From Betaproteobacteria bacterium (GTDB lineage: Bacteria > Pseudomonadota > Gammaproteobacteria > Burkholderiales > Rhodocyclaceae), in assembly GCA_009779265.1 (NCBI GenBank), contig WREP01000009.1, positions 1-64,000 of the forward strand: DNA of 64,000 nt, given 5' to 3'. Under the pieces are notes generated by a model. It saw only the letters and a list, made by a program, of their open reading frames with translations. It did not search any database and was not told where the DNA came from. The position numbers and the translations under genes are program-made. This document shows positions 6,466 to 14,755 of this stretch, in pieces (positions within the stretch are counted from its first letter, which is position 1; each line of letters opens with the position of its first letter).

Positions 6466-9150
6466 TCAATACCCGTGCCTGGCCCGCGCCTCGGCTTCCT
6501 GCTCCTTGAACAGGTTGAATCTTGGCAGGAACTTGTCCCAGTCGATCAGGTGGGCGTCCAGTTCCGGGCCGTCGATGCAGGCGTGTTTGCGGACCATTTC
6601 ACCGTTTTCGTAATACGGCACCATGCAGGCGCCGCACATGCCGGTGGCGTCGACCATGATCGAGTTCAGCGACGCCTCGGTCGGCACGCCGTAGGGCTTG
6701 GTCAGGTCGGAGACCGAACGCATCATTAGCGGCGGGCCGATGGTGACGACCTTGGCGATTGGCGCTTTGTCTTCCAGCATCTTTTGCAGGGGCGCCGTGA
6801 CGAAGCCGGCGATGCCGTGAGAGCCGTCGTTGGTGGTGTAGACAATGTCAAGCAGGTCGCCGAATTCGGCTTTGATCTGGCCAACGTAATCGTCCTCGCC
6901 GGTCCAGAACATCAGCTCTTTGGAACGGAAGCCGGCGATCAGGGTGACGTGGTTGCCCAGCCGCAGATGCTCGCGCATGATCGGATAGACCGGCGGCAGG
7001 CCGAGGCCGCCAGCGGTGAATACGACCGTGCCGTCGACTTTTTCCAGATGCGAGGGACGGCCGAGAGGCCCGGCGATGCCCTGGAAGCGTTCGCCGACCT
7101 GCATCCGGTTCATTTCGATGGAGGCCACGCCCACGCCCTGAATGACGAGCGTGATCCAGCCTTCGTCGGCGTTCCAGTCGGCCAGCGTCAGCGGGATCAG
7201 TTCGCCCCGGTCGCGCGGATGGACGCGGACGAATTGCCCGGCCTTGGCGGCGGCGGCGATGGCCGGCGCCTTGACCCTGAATTCGACGATGCCGGGGCTG
7301 AGGTCGCGGCGAGCCAGAATGACCGGCGCGGTTTGGGCCTGCTCGGTGAAAGCCAGCGCCTTGGCGCGGTCGCCGCTGGCGCCGCTGGCCGTCATGATCT
7401 GCTTGGCGGCCGATTGCCCGTCGCCCGCCGCGAGGATGGCGGTAGAGCCGCCACGGGCGGCGTCGCCGCCGGTATAGACGCCGTCCAGGCTGGTTTCCTG
7501 GGAGCCTTCGCGCAACTGGATGATGCCCTTTTTATCCACGCTGAGGCGCGGCTCGGATTCGCGGATGATCGGGTTGGGGGCGTTGCCCAAGGCCATGATG
7601 ACGACGTCGGCGTCGATCAGCTCGGTCTTGCCCGTCGGCATGGGCCGGCGGCGGCCGGAGGAATCGGGCGCGCCCAGTTCCATCACGTCCAGTACCGCCT
7701 GCTTGACGAAGTGCTTGTCGTCGCCGAGAAATTCGATCGGCGAACGCAGCAGGCGCAGCTCGATGCCTTCTTCTTCGGCGTGTTCCAGTTCTTCCACGCG
7801 GGCCGGCATTTCGGATTTCGTCCGCCGGTAGACGATGGTCACCTTGCCGCGCAGGCGGCGGGCGGTGCGGGCGGCGTCCATGGCGGTGTTGCCGCCGCCG
7901 ATGATGATGACCTGGCGGCCATCGACATAGGGCATGGGCGTCTCGTGTTCCGGGGAATCGGCGTGCATGAGATTGACGCGGGTGAGGAACTCGTTGGCGC
8001 TCATCACATTCAACAGGTGCTCGCCCGGCACATTGAGGAATTGCGGCAGGCCGGCCCCGGAGCCGACGAAAATGTGGGCGAAGCCGGCGTCCTTCAGATC
8101 CTGCAAGGTGGCGGTTTTGCCGATGACGAAGTTGGTGACGAAGCGTCCGCCCAGGGTGCGGATTTTTTCCACCACGTCGTCGATCAGCGTGTTGGGCAGA
8201 CGGAATTCCGGGATGCCGTAGCGCAAGACTCCGCCCAATTCATGGAAAGCCTCGAAGATCGTCACCGGATGCCCGGCGTTGGCCAGCAGGAAGGCGTTGA
8301 TCAGCCCGGAGGGGCCGGAACCGACGATGGCCACCGGCGGCTTGGCGCTGGTCTGCCACGGATCGGGCCGGCCTTCCAGACGGCGCAGGGCCTCGCCGGG
8401 GTTGGCCGCCTTGTCCCATTCGGGCAGGAACCATTCGACCTGGCCGATGGACATGGGGTGCTTGTGCATGCAGACCCCCTGGCACTGGATTTCCTGCGGG
8501 CAGACCCGGCCGGTCACATTGGGCAGCGGGTTGCAGTCGTTGAGCATGGCGACGGCCTCGTCGAACTTGCCCATGCCGAGCAGCTTGAACATGGTCGGGA
8601 TGTGCACCTGCACCGGGCAGCCGCCCTCCCGCTTCTTCTTGCCGTCCTGTAGCCTGCCGATTTCGCAGGGCATCTCGGCGCATTGCTTGTCGCGCAGGGA
8701 TTCCAGCCAGACGAACAATTCCACCTCGCGCAGGCTGTAGCCCAGATCCATGTAGCCCATGTAGCCCTTGTTGACCAGCCCGAAATCCTCGCTGCGCTCC
8801 TCGGGCGGGCGGATGTACGGCCCCATGCCCGAATTGGCCGGCCATTCCTGGGACAGCCCCTGGAACATCGGATAGCGCTCCGAGAGATGCGCGTCGACCC
8901 CGCGCAACCACAGGCGCTGCTTGCCGATGGGCAGATACCACAGAAAGCGCATGAAGGCGGCGGCGGCATCGCCGCCGGCAAGCAGGACTTCCCAGGCGCT
9001 CTTGACGAATTCGCCGCTCAACTCCTCGCCTGACGCGAAGCACGCCGCCACGGCGGCGGCCCCGTCGGCGATGAGAAAGTCGCGAAAGCTCCGCGGGTCG
9101 GCCTGAAGGCGCCGGGCCAGCAGGGCCAGTTCTGAGTTCATGGTGTTCAT
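6466..9150 (-). CDS. GltD-like/FNR-like fusion flavoprotein (NfnB-NfnA-type)
   Basis: An 894-residue soluble electron-transfer protein. The N-terminal cysteine-rich part (CPVQVHIP, GRVCPQEIQCQGVC) should bind iron-sulfur clusters. It is followed by an FAD site (IVGSGPSG near residue 273) and an NAD(P)H site (IIIGGGNTAMDA near 415), together resembling the glutamate synthase small subunit. The C-terminal third resembles ferredoxin-NADP reductase/DHODB subunits, with a [2Fe-2S]-type CGACMV...HACIDGPE motif near 835. This is the NfnB and NfnA content in one chain. The start at 9150 is taken because ATGA overlaps the upstream gene; MNSEL at 9141 is an alternative. It probably passes oxoacid-derived electrons to NAD(P). 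Confidence 0.85.
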   Translation of the reverse strand: MNTMNSELALLARRLQADPRSFRDFLIADGAAAVAACFASGEELSGEFVKSAWEVLLAGGDAAAAFMRFLWYLPIGKQRLWLRGVDAHLSERYPMFQGLSQEWPANSGMGPYIRPPEERSEDFGLVNKGYMGYMDLGYSLREVELFVWLESLRDKQCAEMPCEIGRLQDGKKKREGGCPVQVHIPTMFKLLGMGKFDEAVAMLNDCNPLPNVTGRVCPQEIQCQGVCMHKHPMSIGQVEWFLPEWDKAANPGEALRRLEGRPDPWQTSAKPPVAIVGSGPSGLINAFLLANAGHPVTIFEAFHELGGVLRYGIPEFRLPNTLIDDVVEKIRTLGGRFVTNFVIGKTATLQDLKDAGFAHIFVGSGAGLPQFLNVPGEHLLNVMSANEFLTRVNLMHADSPEHETPMPYVDGRQVIIIGGGNTAMDAARTARRLRGKVTIVYRRTKSEMPARVEELEHAEEEGIELRLLRSPIEFLGDDKHFVKQAVLDVMELGAPDSSGRRRPMPTGKTELIDADVVIMALGNAPNPIIRESEPRLSVDKKGIIQLREGSQETSLDGVYTGGDAARGGSTAILAAGDGQSAAKQIMTASGASGDRAKALAFTEQAQTAPVILARRDLSPGIVEFRVKAPAIAAAAKAGQFVRVHPRDRGELIPLTLADWNADEGWITLVIQGVGVASIEMNRMQVGERFQGIAGPLGRPSHLEKVDGTVVFTAGGLGLPPVYPIMREHLRLGNHVTLIAGFRSKELMFWTGEDDYVGQIKAEFGDLLDIVYTTNDGSHGIAGFVTAPLQKMLEDKAPIAKVVTIGPPLMMRSVSDLTKPYGVPTEASLNSIMVDATGMCGACMVPYYENGEMVRKHACIDGPELDAHLIDWDKFLPRFNLFKEQEAEARARHGY

Positions 9151-12100
9151 TGCATGATCTCCGAATCGCACGTGTCGCGCACGCGCTCCATGGTGGCCGT
9201 CAGCGTCGGCGTAATTTCGAGGCCGTCCAGCGCGCCCGGCTTCATGTGGGCCACATCCTTGGCCTCGCCGTCGACCACGATGGTGGTTTGCTCAAAGATG
9301 GCCGGCAGTTCCTGATAACAAGTGGCGCAGTCGGAACACTTGGCGATGTCCTGTTCGGCCAGCCAGATCGGCGCTCCGGCCGGTTTCGAGCCTCGTCCCG
9401 ATGCCGCCGCGCTTGCCGCCGGGACGGCTGGCGCCGGAGTGGCAGCGGGCGCGGCGACAACGGGCACGCCCACGCCGAAGCCCGGAATCGTCACCGCGCC
9501 CGGATCGTTGCTCGTGGCCAGCGCCGCCAGCGCGTGGGCGATGTCGTCGATGCCCTTGTCGCGTTCCGCCCTGGCTTCGGCCAAGTCATCGCGCAGGGCT
9601 TGCAGCGCCTGCTGCGCGTCCCTGGCCGTCAGCGCCGCGTCGCGCCCGGCCAGCCAGCGCAGCAACTGCCAGTTGCGCTGCCGGTCTTCCACCAGGTCGA
9701 CGATGCCTTGCGAGACGGAAAGCTTGATCAGGCGGCCGGCGGCATTAGTCGTCAGGATGTAGGGCGTGCGTTCGGCGCGGGCTTCCTCGGGCAAGTCGAC
9801 ATAGGCGACCACCGGTGTCGGCGTCGGCGCGTCGTCGGCCAGCGCCTTGAAGTGCAGGGCGAAGCGGATCTCGCCATAGGCGAAATCCGCCGGCGTGAAG
9901 GGGAGGGTCATTACCTGCGTCGCGCCAGACTCGTCCACGTATTTCAGGTTCTGCGTTGCCCAGGGCTGGTCGAGATCCGGGTTGCCGTCCAGCGACAGCC
10001 GCTCGGTCAGGGTCTTGCCCGCCGCCGGGTCGTGCACGAAGAGCGGCGCCATGCGTGAACGCATGGCCAGATCGGCCCGCTGATTGGCCAGGTCGTCGGC
10101 GAAACCCTGCTCGAAGCCGCAGGGCGTGTAGGCCAGCAGCAGGCCGGAGCCGCTCGGATAGGCGATGAGCCGGGCGGCGGCGGCGAAGAAGTGGGCGTGC
10201 TGGGCGGTCGACACGCTGGCGACGAAGACATCGGGGTGCAGCATGGCCATCAGGGCCAGTTCCTTGCGCCGCTCCTTCTTCCCCTTGTGGGCCTTGCCGA
10301 AGCGGGCCAGATCGGCGTTCTGGCCGGTGAACGAGGCCATCGAAGCCTGGCCGCCGGTGTTGGAATAACCGCCGGTATCGAGGACGAGCATCTTGATCGG
10401 GGCCTGGCTGGCCAGCACCCGCGACAGGGCGCCGAAGCCGATGTCGAAGGCCGCGCCGTCGCCGGAAATGGTCAGCACCATGGGCAGGCCGTCCAGCTCC
10501 TCGTTGCTGAAATCGCGCCAGTCCAGAGTGGCGAGCGCCTTGTCGGCGGCTTCGTCATAGGCGTCGGCCAGTTCCAGCGCCGCCGTGCGGCGGGCCTTGA
10601 CCTCGGTTATGTAGAGCGTGACCAGACCCTCGAAGATGCCCACGGCGGATGCCTGCGCGTCCTGGAACAGGGAGTTGAGCCAGGGCTGGGTGAAGGGATT
10701 GGCCGGGAAGGTCGAGCTGTAAACCGAGGAGCAGCCCGTCGAGTTCACCACCACCAGCGATGACGGGCCGCGGCCGGTCGAGCCGGCCTCGCAAGTCCAC
10801 AAGCTGGCTTCCAATTGCGCGATGGTGGCGCGGATGCGCTCGGCGCGCTCGCCCTTGAGCGCACCGACCTTGCTGGTCAATTGGTAGATCAGGGATTCCA
10901 GTTCGCCGATGCGCCGCCGCTTTTTCTCGGCGCCGGCCGTCTCGGCCAGAGCCGTCAGCAGATGGGTGGCGGTGACCTCGCCGCAGCCCCGGCAGGCGCC
11001 GTGACCGCCCGTCAGCCCGTAATAGCTGTTGTGATCCATGAGGATGCGCTTGGCGTCGCCGCCGGGGCTGGCCGCTCCCGCCATGAAGCGGGACGGCGTA
11101 TTCGGCAATTGCGTGAGGCGGGCGAAAACGCCTTCCAGGGTTTCCAGCAGAGCCTCGTCCTGCGCCACGGCGGTGAGCGCGCCCGGCCCGCAGACCTCGA
11201 CGCATTGCAGACAGCCGGTGCACTTCCAGGGGTCGATGACGACGGAGTACATGCCGCCCGAGCCGGCTTCCTTCTTCTCCATCAGGTCGAAGATGGGCCT
11301 CGGCCGGCCGACGGGGAAGGCCGCGATCTCGGCGATGATGGCTTCCAGATGATCCGGGGCCACGCTCGGGATGACCCCGGCGGCGGCGCGCACGACGTCG
11401 GCGAATTTCTTGTCCTTGGCGTCGCCGGACAGCGCCGCGCGCGCCTTGTCGGCCCAGGCTGGTGCGAAGCCCAGCAGGTAGTTCTTGTGCTCGTCTTGCA
11501 GTTGGGCGGCGCGGATGGCGCGCTCCAGCAACACCGCGATCTCATGCGCCTGGTTGGGAATGGCCGAATCGGGGCAAGCCAGGGCGCATTCGAGGCAGGC
11601 GGTGCAGGCGTCGATGTCCACCACCGGCACATTGCGGCGGAAAAGCCCCTTGTTTTTGGCAGCGCCCGTGCCGCTGGGGATGAAGGTGCCCATGCCCGGC
11701 AGGGCGGGCGCCTGATTTGCCCAACCCTCGCGGAAGGGGCGGCCGGCCATGTCGTCGAAATAGGCCGGGTCGTGCAGCCCGCAGGGGGCGCAGCCGGCCG
11801 AGGGCATCAGGCGGGCGGAGAGAATCGGCGTTTTTATCGTGGCGGCGGCGTCGGCTTTGGCGTATTCCGGCTGGCTATAGTCGACCGCCTGGGTGTGCTC
11901 GATGGCGTCTTCGATGACGGCCATGTTGGCATCCACCACGGCGGAACCCTTGGCGCCGAATTTCTTTTGCATCTCCTTCCTGGCCAGTTTTTTCGCCGCC
12001 TCGTGGTCGGCGCCGCCGGTCACCCGATCAACATGGCCAATGATGGCGCCGATGAAGGCGATGCCCATCATGCGGGTTTCCAGGGAGGGATCGGGGGCGT

Positions 12101-14099
12101 TGGCCTTGGCGACGGCAAAGGCGTCGATGACGAAGAAGTGGATGTTCTTGTCGCGGATTTCCTGGCGCGCGTAGGGCGGCAGGGCCTTCCAGGCGGCTAG
12201 CGGCGACTGGTCGGTCTGCATGATGAAGGTGCCGCCGGGAACCAGACCACGCAGCGGGCGGTCGTGTTCGAAAACCTTGTGATCGGGCGAGATGACGACT
12301 TCGACATCCTCCAGGGCGTTATTGGTAAACAACACCGGCTCCGGGGAGAGGGTGATGTAGAAATTGGTGGCCGCGCCTGATTTTTCCGAACCGTACTTGG
12401 GGGCCGATTTCGAGTGCATCTTGAGCATCGACGCGAGCATGTCGGTCAACAGCTTGCCCGTCGCCACCGTGCCGTAGCCGCCGACCGAGTGGAAGCGGAT
12501 GCGCAGCGCCGCCGCCGGCAGCAGGCCGGGCGGGTTATCCCCGGTCGCCAGAGTCATCAGCTCGGTTTCCGGGTAGGCGGCGCGCAGGCGATCCTGCAAG
12601 GCGGCCAGCGCCGGGGTGGCCGGATTGTCGACGAAGAAGCGGGTGCCGACGTAGATCAACGGCGCTTTCGGCCCGTCGAGCATGTTCTGCACCACGGCCA
12701 CGATGTCGCGCGGCTGCACATCGTGCGAGCCGAGGCCGATGATCGCCGTCGTCAGCGTCACCTTGGCCGACGAGGCGCCGGACTCGAACAGCGCCCGCTT
12801 GACGGCGTAGGTCAGTTGGGTGTCCTCCGAGCGCTCCAGGATGGTGACTTGGCGGGCGTTACCGATGGCGGCGACCAGTTCCTCGGTGGGGAAGGGCGCG
12901 AGCAGCTTGACCGAGATAACCGCCACCTTGAGTCCCTGCTTCTCGAAATACGGCAGGAGAGCGCGGGCGTCATGGGTGATCGAGCCAAGGCCGATGAGCG
13001 CCACGTCGGCATTTTTGGCGCCGTACTTGTGCACGGGAGCATAGCTGCGGCCGGTCAGGCTGGAATATTCCTCCATCGCCTGACGCACCAATTGCGGCAC
13101 GGCAGAGGTGAAGTGGGTGCGGTGGTCGGCGGCGCCAGCCTGGAAATCGGGCTGGTTCTGCACCGTGCCGGTGAGGCCGGGGTTGTTGGGATCGACGATG
13201 GCTGGCACGCGCTGGCGGCTGCCCTTCTGCCACGCGCCTTTCCAGGCGCGCTTCCAGGCGGCGCGCTGGGCTTCGGGCAGCGCGGCCTTGGCCGCCAGGG
13301 CGGCCTCGTTGTCTGCCTCGATGGCGTCGGCGTTGGCGGCGAGGTAAGCCTTCACGGCGGCGACATTGTCGCCGCCAAGCGCATCGCGGCGGGCGTCCAC
13401 CCAGCGGCTCAGATAATCGACGCGGCCCTTGGCGCCGAAAAGCACCTCCTGGGCCACGGTCGGGCAGGGGATGCGGCCCAGGGGATCGCCGATGTAATTC
13501 TTGAGCAGTTCCGGTTCGGGCAGGAGCACTTCGCTCATGACGTGGCTGGTGGCGAAGCCGTCCATGGCATTGGCGATCGGCACCAGGGTCAGGGAGGTCG
13601 CGCGGTAGGCGATGGCCGCCAGATCGGCCGTCTCTTGCGGATCGGAGCCGAAAAGAACGGTATAGCCGGCGGGCAGCAGGGAATAAACGTCGTCATGGCC
13701 GGCCATGACGTTGAGCGAATGGCGGGTGACCACGCGCGCGGCCACATGCAGCACGAAACCGCCAATCGTCTTGTAGGCGGTGACATAGTGGGATTCCAGG
13801 GCGTACAGGATGCCCTGGGCGGAACTGGCGTTGGAGATGAAATTGCCGCCCAGCAAAGCCGCGCCCAGAGCGCCGGACTGGGCGGAATGCTCGCCCTCCG
13901 CCTCGACGAAGAAGGGATGCTTGCCCCAGACGTTGATCGCCCCCTCGGCGCGCGCCGCCTCGAAAATCTCCGATATCTCGGTGGATGGCGTGATGGGGAA
14001 ACCGATCACCCCGCCGCACACATGTCGCATCACATAGGCAACGGCGCCATTACCGTTGATTACATCCGGGATACCGGGATACGCGGGCTTTTGTTTCAT
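9147..14099 (-). CDS. Pyruvate:ferredoxin (2-oxoacid) oxidoreductase, extended single chain
   Basis: A 1650-residue thiamine-diphosphate enzyme of the NifJ type, oxidising pyruvate or a related 2-oxoacid with CoA to acyl-CoA, CO2 and electrons. Visible parts are the N-terminal alpha domain (GGVIGFPITPSTEISE), the gamma domain (RIRFHSVGGYGTVATGK), two 4Fe-4S motifs (CTACLECALACP near 828, CTGCLQCVEVCGPG near 956), and the TPP domain (CRGCGE; ISGDGAAFDIGFG near 1211). Common NifJ proteins are about 1200 residues. Here a C-terminal extension ends in a one-cluster ferredoxin-like segment (CSDCATCYQELP near 1586, then DTCDSEIM). GGAAAGG precedes the start. The substrate is not decided by sequence. 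Confidence 0.9.
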   Translation of the reverse strand: MKQKPAYPGIPDVINGNGAVAYVMRHVCGGVIGFPITPSTEISEIFEAARAEGAINVWGKHPFFVEAEGEHSAQSGALGAALLGGNFISNASSAQGILYALESHYVTAYKTIGGFVLHVAARVVTRHSLNVMAGHDDVYSLLPAGYTVLFGSDPQETADLAAIAYRATSLTLVPIANAMDGFATSHVMSEVLLPEPELLKNYIGDPLGRIPCPTVAQEVLFGAKGRVDYLSRWVDARRDALGGDNVAAVKAYLAANADAIEADNEAALAAKAALPEAQRAAWKRAWKGAWQKGSRQRVPAIVDPNNPGLTGTVQNQPDFQAGAADHRTHFTSAVPQLVRQAMEEYSSLTGRSYAPVHKYGAKNADVALIGLGSITHDARALLPYFEKQGLKVAVISVKLLAPFPTEELVAAIGNARQVTILERSEDTQLTYAVKRALFESGASSAKVTLTTAIIGLGSHDVQPRDIVAVVQNMLDGPKAPLIYVGTRFFVDNPATPALAALQDRLRAAYPETELMTLATGDNPPGLLPAAALRIRFHSVGGYGTVATGKLLTDMLASMLKMHSKSAPKYGSEKSGAATNFYITLSPEPVLFTNNALEDVEVVISPDHKVFEHDRPLRGLVPGGTFIMQTDQSPLAAWKALPPYARQEIRDKNIHFFVIDAFAVAKANAPDPSLETRMMGIAFIGAIIGHVDRVTGGADHEAAKKLARKEMQKKFGAKGSAVVDANMAVIEDAIEHTQAVDYSQPEYAKADAAATIKTPILSARLMPSAGCAPCGLHDPAYFDDMAGRPFREGWANQAPALPGMGTFIPSGTGAAKNKGLFRRNVPVVDIDACTACLECALACPDSAIPNQAHEIAVLLERAIRAAQLQDEHKNYLLGFAPAWADKARAALSGDAKDKKFADVVRAAAGVIPSVAPDHLEAIIAEIAAFPVGRPRPIFDLMEKKEAGSGGMYSVVIDPWKCTGCLQCVEVCGPGALTAVAQDEALLETLEGVFARLTQLPNTPSRFMAGAASPGGDAKRILMDHNSYYGLTGGHGACRGCGEVTATHLLTALAETAGAEKKRRRIGELESLIYQLTSKVGALKGERAERIRATIAQLEASLWTCEAGSTGRGPSSLVVVNSTGCSSVYSSTFPANPFTQPWLNSLFQDAQASAVGIFEGLVTLYITEVKARRTAALELADAYDEAADKALATLDWRDFSNEELDGLPMVLTISGDGAAFDIGFGALSRVLASQAPIKMLVLDTGGYSNTGGQASMASFTGQNADLARFGKAHKGKKERRKELALMAMLHPDVFVASVSTAQHAHFFAAAARLIAYPSGSGLLLAYTPCGFEQGFADDLANQRADLAMRSRMAPLFVHDPAAGKTLTERLSLDGNPDLDQPWATQNLKYVDESGATQVMTLPFTPADFAYGEIRFALHFKALADDAPTPTPVVAYVDLPEEARAERTPYILTTNAAGRLIKLSVSQGIVDLVEDRQRNWQLLRWLAGRDAALTARDAQQALQALRDDLAEARAERDKGIDDIAHALAALATSNDPGAVTIPGFGVGVPVVAAPAATPAPAVPAASAAASGRGSKPAGAPIWLAEQDIAKCSDCATCYQELPAIFEQTTIVVDGEAKDVAHMKPGALDGLEITPTLTATMERVRDTCDSEIMQ

Positions 14100-14173
14100 C
14101 TGGGCACCTTTCCTTTGCTGGCGGGTTTCGCCACTTGGTAAGCTGTGAATCGAAATATCTTAGCAGGTTGGAG

Positions 14174-14455
14174 CTATCTCTCTTTTTGGGGTATTGCCTG
14201 ATGCCAGCCGCGCTTGTTCTGGTAGGCGGCGATGGTTTTGTGGATCAGTTCGAGCCGTTGCTGCGAATCGGCCGAGACGCAGCTCAGATTCAGATTGAGC
14301 GCCGTGAAACCCATGGCCCCATTGCAGGTTTCATCGGGTTTTTCGTGGTTCGGCATGAATATGCCGAGCGCGACGAAAGCGATCGCCCCGATGAGTAACA
14401 GGGTGAGCTTGAGTCTTGAAGATCGGATGATGATGGGCGTCACGAAGGCGTACAT
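14174..14455 (-). CDS. Small membrane protein of unknown function
   Basis: A 93-residue ORF with one hydrophobic helix (LTLLLIGAIAFVALGIF, about residues 17-33), a short basic N-terminus and a polar C-terminal tail with two cysteines (ETCNGAMG, LSCVSADSQQRLE). I recognise no family. Its start overlaps the stop of a doubtful upstream ORF as TAATG. The single helix followed by a tail suggests an anchored periplasmic domain. Confidence 0.5.
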   Translation of the reverse strand: MYAFVTPIIIRSSRLKLTLLLIGAIAFVALGIFMPNHEKPDETCNGAMGFTALNLNLSCVSADSQQRLELIHKTIAAYQNKRGWHQAIPQKER

Positions 14456-14703
14456 TACCGCATTCGCCGGGGTGTCATCCAGCGCGCCGGCCGCGCCATG
14501 GCGATGGGCTTGTTCGGGGTCATGGCAAAATCATGGCGAAAAATTTCCGACTCTGGCCGCTGATCTCGCACCCATCCTGGGATGCTCTGCACCAGTTGAG
14601 CGGCAAGGGTGCGCAACTGCTTGTCCTTGTTTGACGATTGCTTATGTGAAATACGTTCATGCGATTGCCCACGGCAGTGGACAAAACGCGCCGTGAACAG
14701 CAT
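14455..14703 (-). CDS. Doubtful small ORF
   Basis: An 82-codon ORF from the ATG at 14703 (the track extends to 14796, into the divergent DHH gene). Its only support is the TAATG coupling to the next ORF and a plausible middle (KDKQLRTLAAQLVQSIPGWV). The C-terminus is rich in Met, Pro and Arg, which is typical of chance ORFs. It may instead be untranslated leader. Confidence 0.25.
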   Translation of the reverse strand: MLFTARFVHCRGQSHERISHKQSSNKDKQLRTLAAQLVQSIPGWVRDQRPESEIFRHDFAMTPNKPIAMARPARWMTPRRMR

Positions 14704-14755
14704 TCTAGCGGCTGTTTGCCGCTCCTCTCTGGCCGTTGAAAAATAGGTAAAAACC

